Source of the DNA: Alistipes sp.
GTDB taxonomy: Bacteria > Bacteroidota > Bacteroidia > Bacteroidales > Rikenellaceae
Length of the DNA: 64,000 bases
Assembly (NCBI GenBank): GCA_020026395.1
Contig: JAHHQM010000009.1
Span: 1-64,000, forward strand
Reading direction: 5' to 3'
Part shown: positions 61,739-64,000 of the stretch, piece after piece
How positions within the stretch are numbered: position 1 is the stretch's first letter
Layout of the letters: each line of letters opens with the position of its first letter
Notes under the pieces: model-generated
What the model was told of the DNA's origin: nothing
Database searches by the model: none
What the model saw: only the letters and a program-made list of their open reading frames with translations
Translations under genes and position numbers: made by a program

Positions 61739-63124
61739 ATGAAACATCTCCTTTTCGTAACATTGACGCTCCTTTTGACCACTTCGATTTTCGCCGCCGA
61801 TTTGGACCGTCGTCCCAAAAAGAAACGCAAGAAGGCCAAAACCGAACAGAGCGTAACGGAAACCCCTGCCCCCCAACCCGTCGAGCAGGTCAAACCCGAA
61901 CCCGAGGAGACGAAGCCCGTGCGTGAGGAGCTTCCCGTCCGACTCAACGACCTGCAATTGGGCTATACTCCCGAGCAGACCGATTCGCTGGTGGCCGTAT
62001 GGGGTGAGGCACACCGTCAGGATGCCTTCGAGAATTTCTTCCGCGAATATGTCCACATCGACTCGACGAAAGTCTGCCGTACGGATCACGATTCGCTGTA
62101 TGTGCGCCGTCTGCACGATATGGCATCGCCCATTCCGATGCCGTTCAACGACCTGGTGCGCCGTTCGATCCTCAAATACACCGCATCGCCCGACGGCGTG
62201 ATCAGCCGTGTGTTGGGACGTTCGCAATACTACTTCCCGATCATCGAGCAGGAGTTGCTGCGTGCGGGGCTTCCCGTCGAGCTGCGTTCGTTGTCGATCA
62301 TCGAGTCGGCACTCATGCCCACGGCACTCTCGCGTATGGGAGCATCGGGGCTGTGGCAGTTCATGCCCACGACGGGTCGCAGTTACGGTCTGGAGGTTAA
62401 TTCGATGGTCGATGAGCGTCGTGACCCGATCCGCGCCTCGCAGGCCGCCTGTCGTTTTCTGAAGGATCTCTACAACATGTATCAGGACTGGACGCTGGCC
62501 ATCGCCGCCTACAACTGCGGCCCCGGTAATGTCAATAAGGCCTTTGCCCGTGCCGGTAGCGGCAGCCGTACGTTCTGGGATATTTATCCCTACCTGCCCG
62601 CCGAGACGCGCGACTATGTACCCGCCTTCATCGGTGCGTCGTACGCCTATGCCTATCATGCCCAGCACGGTATCCATGTGACCGAGCCGCCCGTGCCTCT
62701 GGCCGTCGATACGCTCCACATCAACCGTCTGATGCACTTCGGGCAGATCTCTTCGACGATCGACCTTCCGATCGAGACGCTGCGTATGCTCAATCCGCAG
62801 TATGTGATGGATATTGTGCCCGCCACGAACAAAGTCTATACGCTCGTTGTGCCGCAGCGCAAGGCCATCGAGTTCATCGAGCACGAGAAAGAGATTTTTG
62901 CCAAGGATTCGACCTTCCTTAAGGAGTACATCAATCCCGCAAATATTGATAAAAAGAAGCTGGAGCGCAGTGCGCGGACGGCCTCTTACTATCGCGTCAA
63001 ACGTGGTGATACGCTGGGCGGTATTGCCACCCGTCATCACGTCAGCGTGAAACAACTCATGAGATTGAACAAGATCCGCAATCCGCGTGCCCTGCGTGCG
63101 GGACAGCGTCTGCGCATCCGATAA
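61739..63124 (+). CDS. mltD: Membrane-bound lytic murein transglycosylase D-like
   Basis: A 461-residue exported enzyme. After a signal peptide and a Pro/Glu-rich linker comes an SLT domain: RSLSIIESALMPTALSRMGASGLWQFM contains the catalytic Glu, and IAAYNCGPGNV is the second family motif. The C-terminus is a LysM peptidoglycan-binding motif (YYRVKRGDTLGGIATRHH). It cleaves peptidoglycan glycan strands. Follows the DUF5683 gene by 9 bases. Confidence 0.93.
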   Translation: MKHLLFVTLTLLLTTSIFAADLDRRPKKKRKKAKTEQSVTETPAPQPVEQVKPEPEETKPVREELPVRLNDLQLGYTPEQTDSLVAVWGEAHRQDAFENFFREYVHIDSTKVCRTDHDSLYVRRLHDMASPIPMPFNDLVRRSILKYTASPDGVISRVLGRSQYYFPIIEQELLRAGLPVELRSLSIIESALMPTALSRMGASGLWQFMPTTGRSYGLEVNSMVDERRDPIRASQAACRFLKDLYNMYQDWTLAIAAYNCGPGNVNKAFARAGSGSRTFWDIYPYLPAETRDYVPAFIGASYAYAYHAQHGIHVTEPPVPLAVDTLHINRLMHFGQISSTIDLPIETLRMLNPQYVMDIVPATNKVYTLVVPQRKAIEFIEHEKEIFAKDSTFLKEYINPANIDKKKLERSARTASYYRVKRGDTLGGIATRHHVSVKQLMRLNKIRNPRALRAGQRLRIR

Positions 63125-63133
63125 CGAAAGCCT

Positions 63134-64000
63134 ATGACCGTCGATAACCGAGATACGATCGTCGCCCCTGCCACGGCGGCGGGTGGCGCCATTGCTGTAA
63201 TCCGCATCAGCGGATCGGAGACCTTTGCCGTGTGCGATCGGGTGTTCCGCGGAAAGCGGCCGCTTGCCGCAGCCGAAGGTTACACGGTGCACTACGGCCG
63301 CATCATGGACGGCGAACGGGTCGTCGATGATGTGCTTGCCACGGTTTTCCGCGCTCCGCATTCCTATACGGGTGAGGATTCCGTCGAGGTGTCGTGTCAC
63401 GGGTCGTCATATGTCGTGTCGGAGATCCTGCGTTTGCTGCTGAAGTCGGGGGCTCGTATGGCCGAGCCGGGCGAATTTACCATCCGCGCCTACATGAACG
63501 GCAAGATGGATCTTTCGCAGGCGGAGGCCGTCGCCGATCTGATCGCCTCCTCGTCGCGTGCCGCCCATACGATGGCATCGACCCAGATGCGAGGCGGGTA
63601 TTCCGCACGGCTGGATGCCCTGCGCGACGAATTGGTGCATCTGACGGCTCTCTTGGAATTGGAACTCGATTTTTCGGAGGAGGATGTCGAATTTGCCGAC
63701 CGTAGTCACCTGCGTAGCATCATGGAGCAGATCCGCTCCGAAATCGACCGTCTGAAGCAATCTTTTTCGCTGGGTAACGCCATCAAGCAGGGTGTTCCCG
63801 TGGCGATTGTCGGTGCGCCGAATGTGGGTAAATCGACCCTTTTGAACCGATTGCTCAACGAGGATCGTGCGCTGGTGTCGGATATTGCCGGAACGACGCG
63901 CGATGTGATCGAGGAGCAGGCCAACATCGGCGGGGTGGTGTTCCGTTTTCTGGATACGGCGGGCATTCGTCAGACGGACGACCGCCTGGAGCAGATGGGC
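63134..64000 (+). CDS. mnmE: tRNA modification GTPase MnmE, 5' part
   Basis: The frame runs from ATG 63134 to the window edge with no stop (289 codons; the complete enzyme has ~450-460 residues). It opens DTIVAPATAAGGAIAVIRISG, the N-terminal tetrahydrofolate-binding domain, and has the GTPase P-loop VGAPNVGKSTLLNRLL and G2/G3 motifs ending DTAGIRQT. MnmE acts with MnmG on the wobble uridine of tRNAs. Follows mltD by 9 bases. The cut is the window edge, not damage. Confidence 0.96.
   Translation, partial: MTVDNRDTIVAPATAAGGAIAVIRISGSETFAVCDRVFRGKRPLAAAEGYTVHYGRIMDGERVVDDVLATVFRAPHSYTGEDSVEVSCHGSSYVVSEILRLLLKSGARMAEPGEFTIRAYMNGKMDLSQAEAVADLIASSSRAAHTMASTQMRGGYSARLDALRDELVHLTALLELELDFSEEDVEFADRSHLRSIMEQIRSEIDRLKQSFSLGNAIKQGVPVAIVGAPNVGKSTLLNRLLNEDRALVSDIAGTTRDVIEEQANIGGVVFRFLDTAGIRQTDDRLEQMG

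Noticed and set aside
1..64000. tRNA, rRNA genes and CRISPR arrays
   Set aside because: I looked in the intergenic gaps for cloverleaf ends (GGTTCRA/TTCGA arms) and regularly spaced repeats and found none convincing.

Overview
The window looks like a chromosomal segment of a Bacteroidota gut-type bacterium, most likely Rikenellaceae (Alistipes-like); the genus is an inference. Signs seen directly: many gene starts lie just downstream of the Bacteroidota -7 box TAnnTTTG, Shine-Dalgarno sequences are weak or absent, and lineage-typical families are present (DUF4270, DUF3098, DUF5683, FucP-type sugar/H+ symporter, class III fructose bisphosphatase, YfhO, OstA/SurA envelope operon). The core genes are GC-rich; the first ~8.7 kb are mostly AT-rich.

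Region 1 (1-8790) is a decaying defence/mobile island. It holds a vsr (Dcm-associated repair endonuclease) relic on the minus strand with two in-frame stops, a HipB-like antitoxin relic, an intact KAP-family P-loop NTPase followed by an unknown GC-rich gene, an intact two-gene module (PD-(D/E)XK-type nuclease overlapping a uracil-DNA-glycosylase-superfamily protein), and fragments of two transposases (IS1182-like and IS256-like) lying next to fbp, where the core genome begins.

Region 2 (8793-40457) is core genome: fbp, an AraC regulator, DagK-like lipid kinase and ApbE, rpsO-pnp, an OmpA/TPR lipoprotein, deoC, a DedA-like protein, a TPR protein, tadA, aspS, an Omp85-type barrel, a PepC-like peptidase, topA, DUF4270 and a GT5 domain protein, then the chain yfhO-ftsX-DUF3098-uppP-truB-queA, and a polyprenyl synthase with a sugar symporter.

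Region 3 (40458-41395) is a 0.9-kb gene-free gap between convergent genes. C strongly exceeds G on the left and G strongly exceeds C on the right, with the flip at a ~110-bp AT-rich core holding DnaA-box-like 9-mers. This is the most unusual feature here and is proposed as a candidate replication origin.

Region 4 (41396-64000) is core genome: tpiA-lysS; an MBOAT/SGNH/PAP2/zinc-peptidase operon probably acting on envelope glycans; an SDR; a tightly overlapping chain (ABC permease, menaquinone methyltransferase, lipoprotein, small secreted protein); a Cys-rich repeat lipoprotein; an OstA-SurA-PpiC envelope operon; a CPBP protease; then parA-parB-DUF5683-mltD and the start of mnmE, which runs off the right edge. 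I saw no tRNA, rRNA or CRISPR array.
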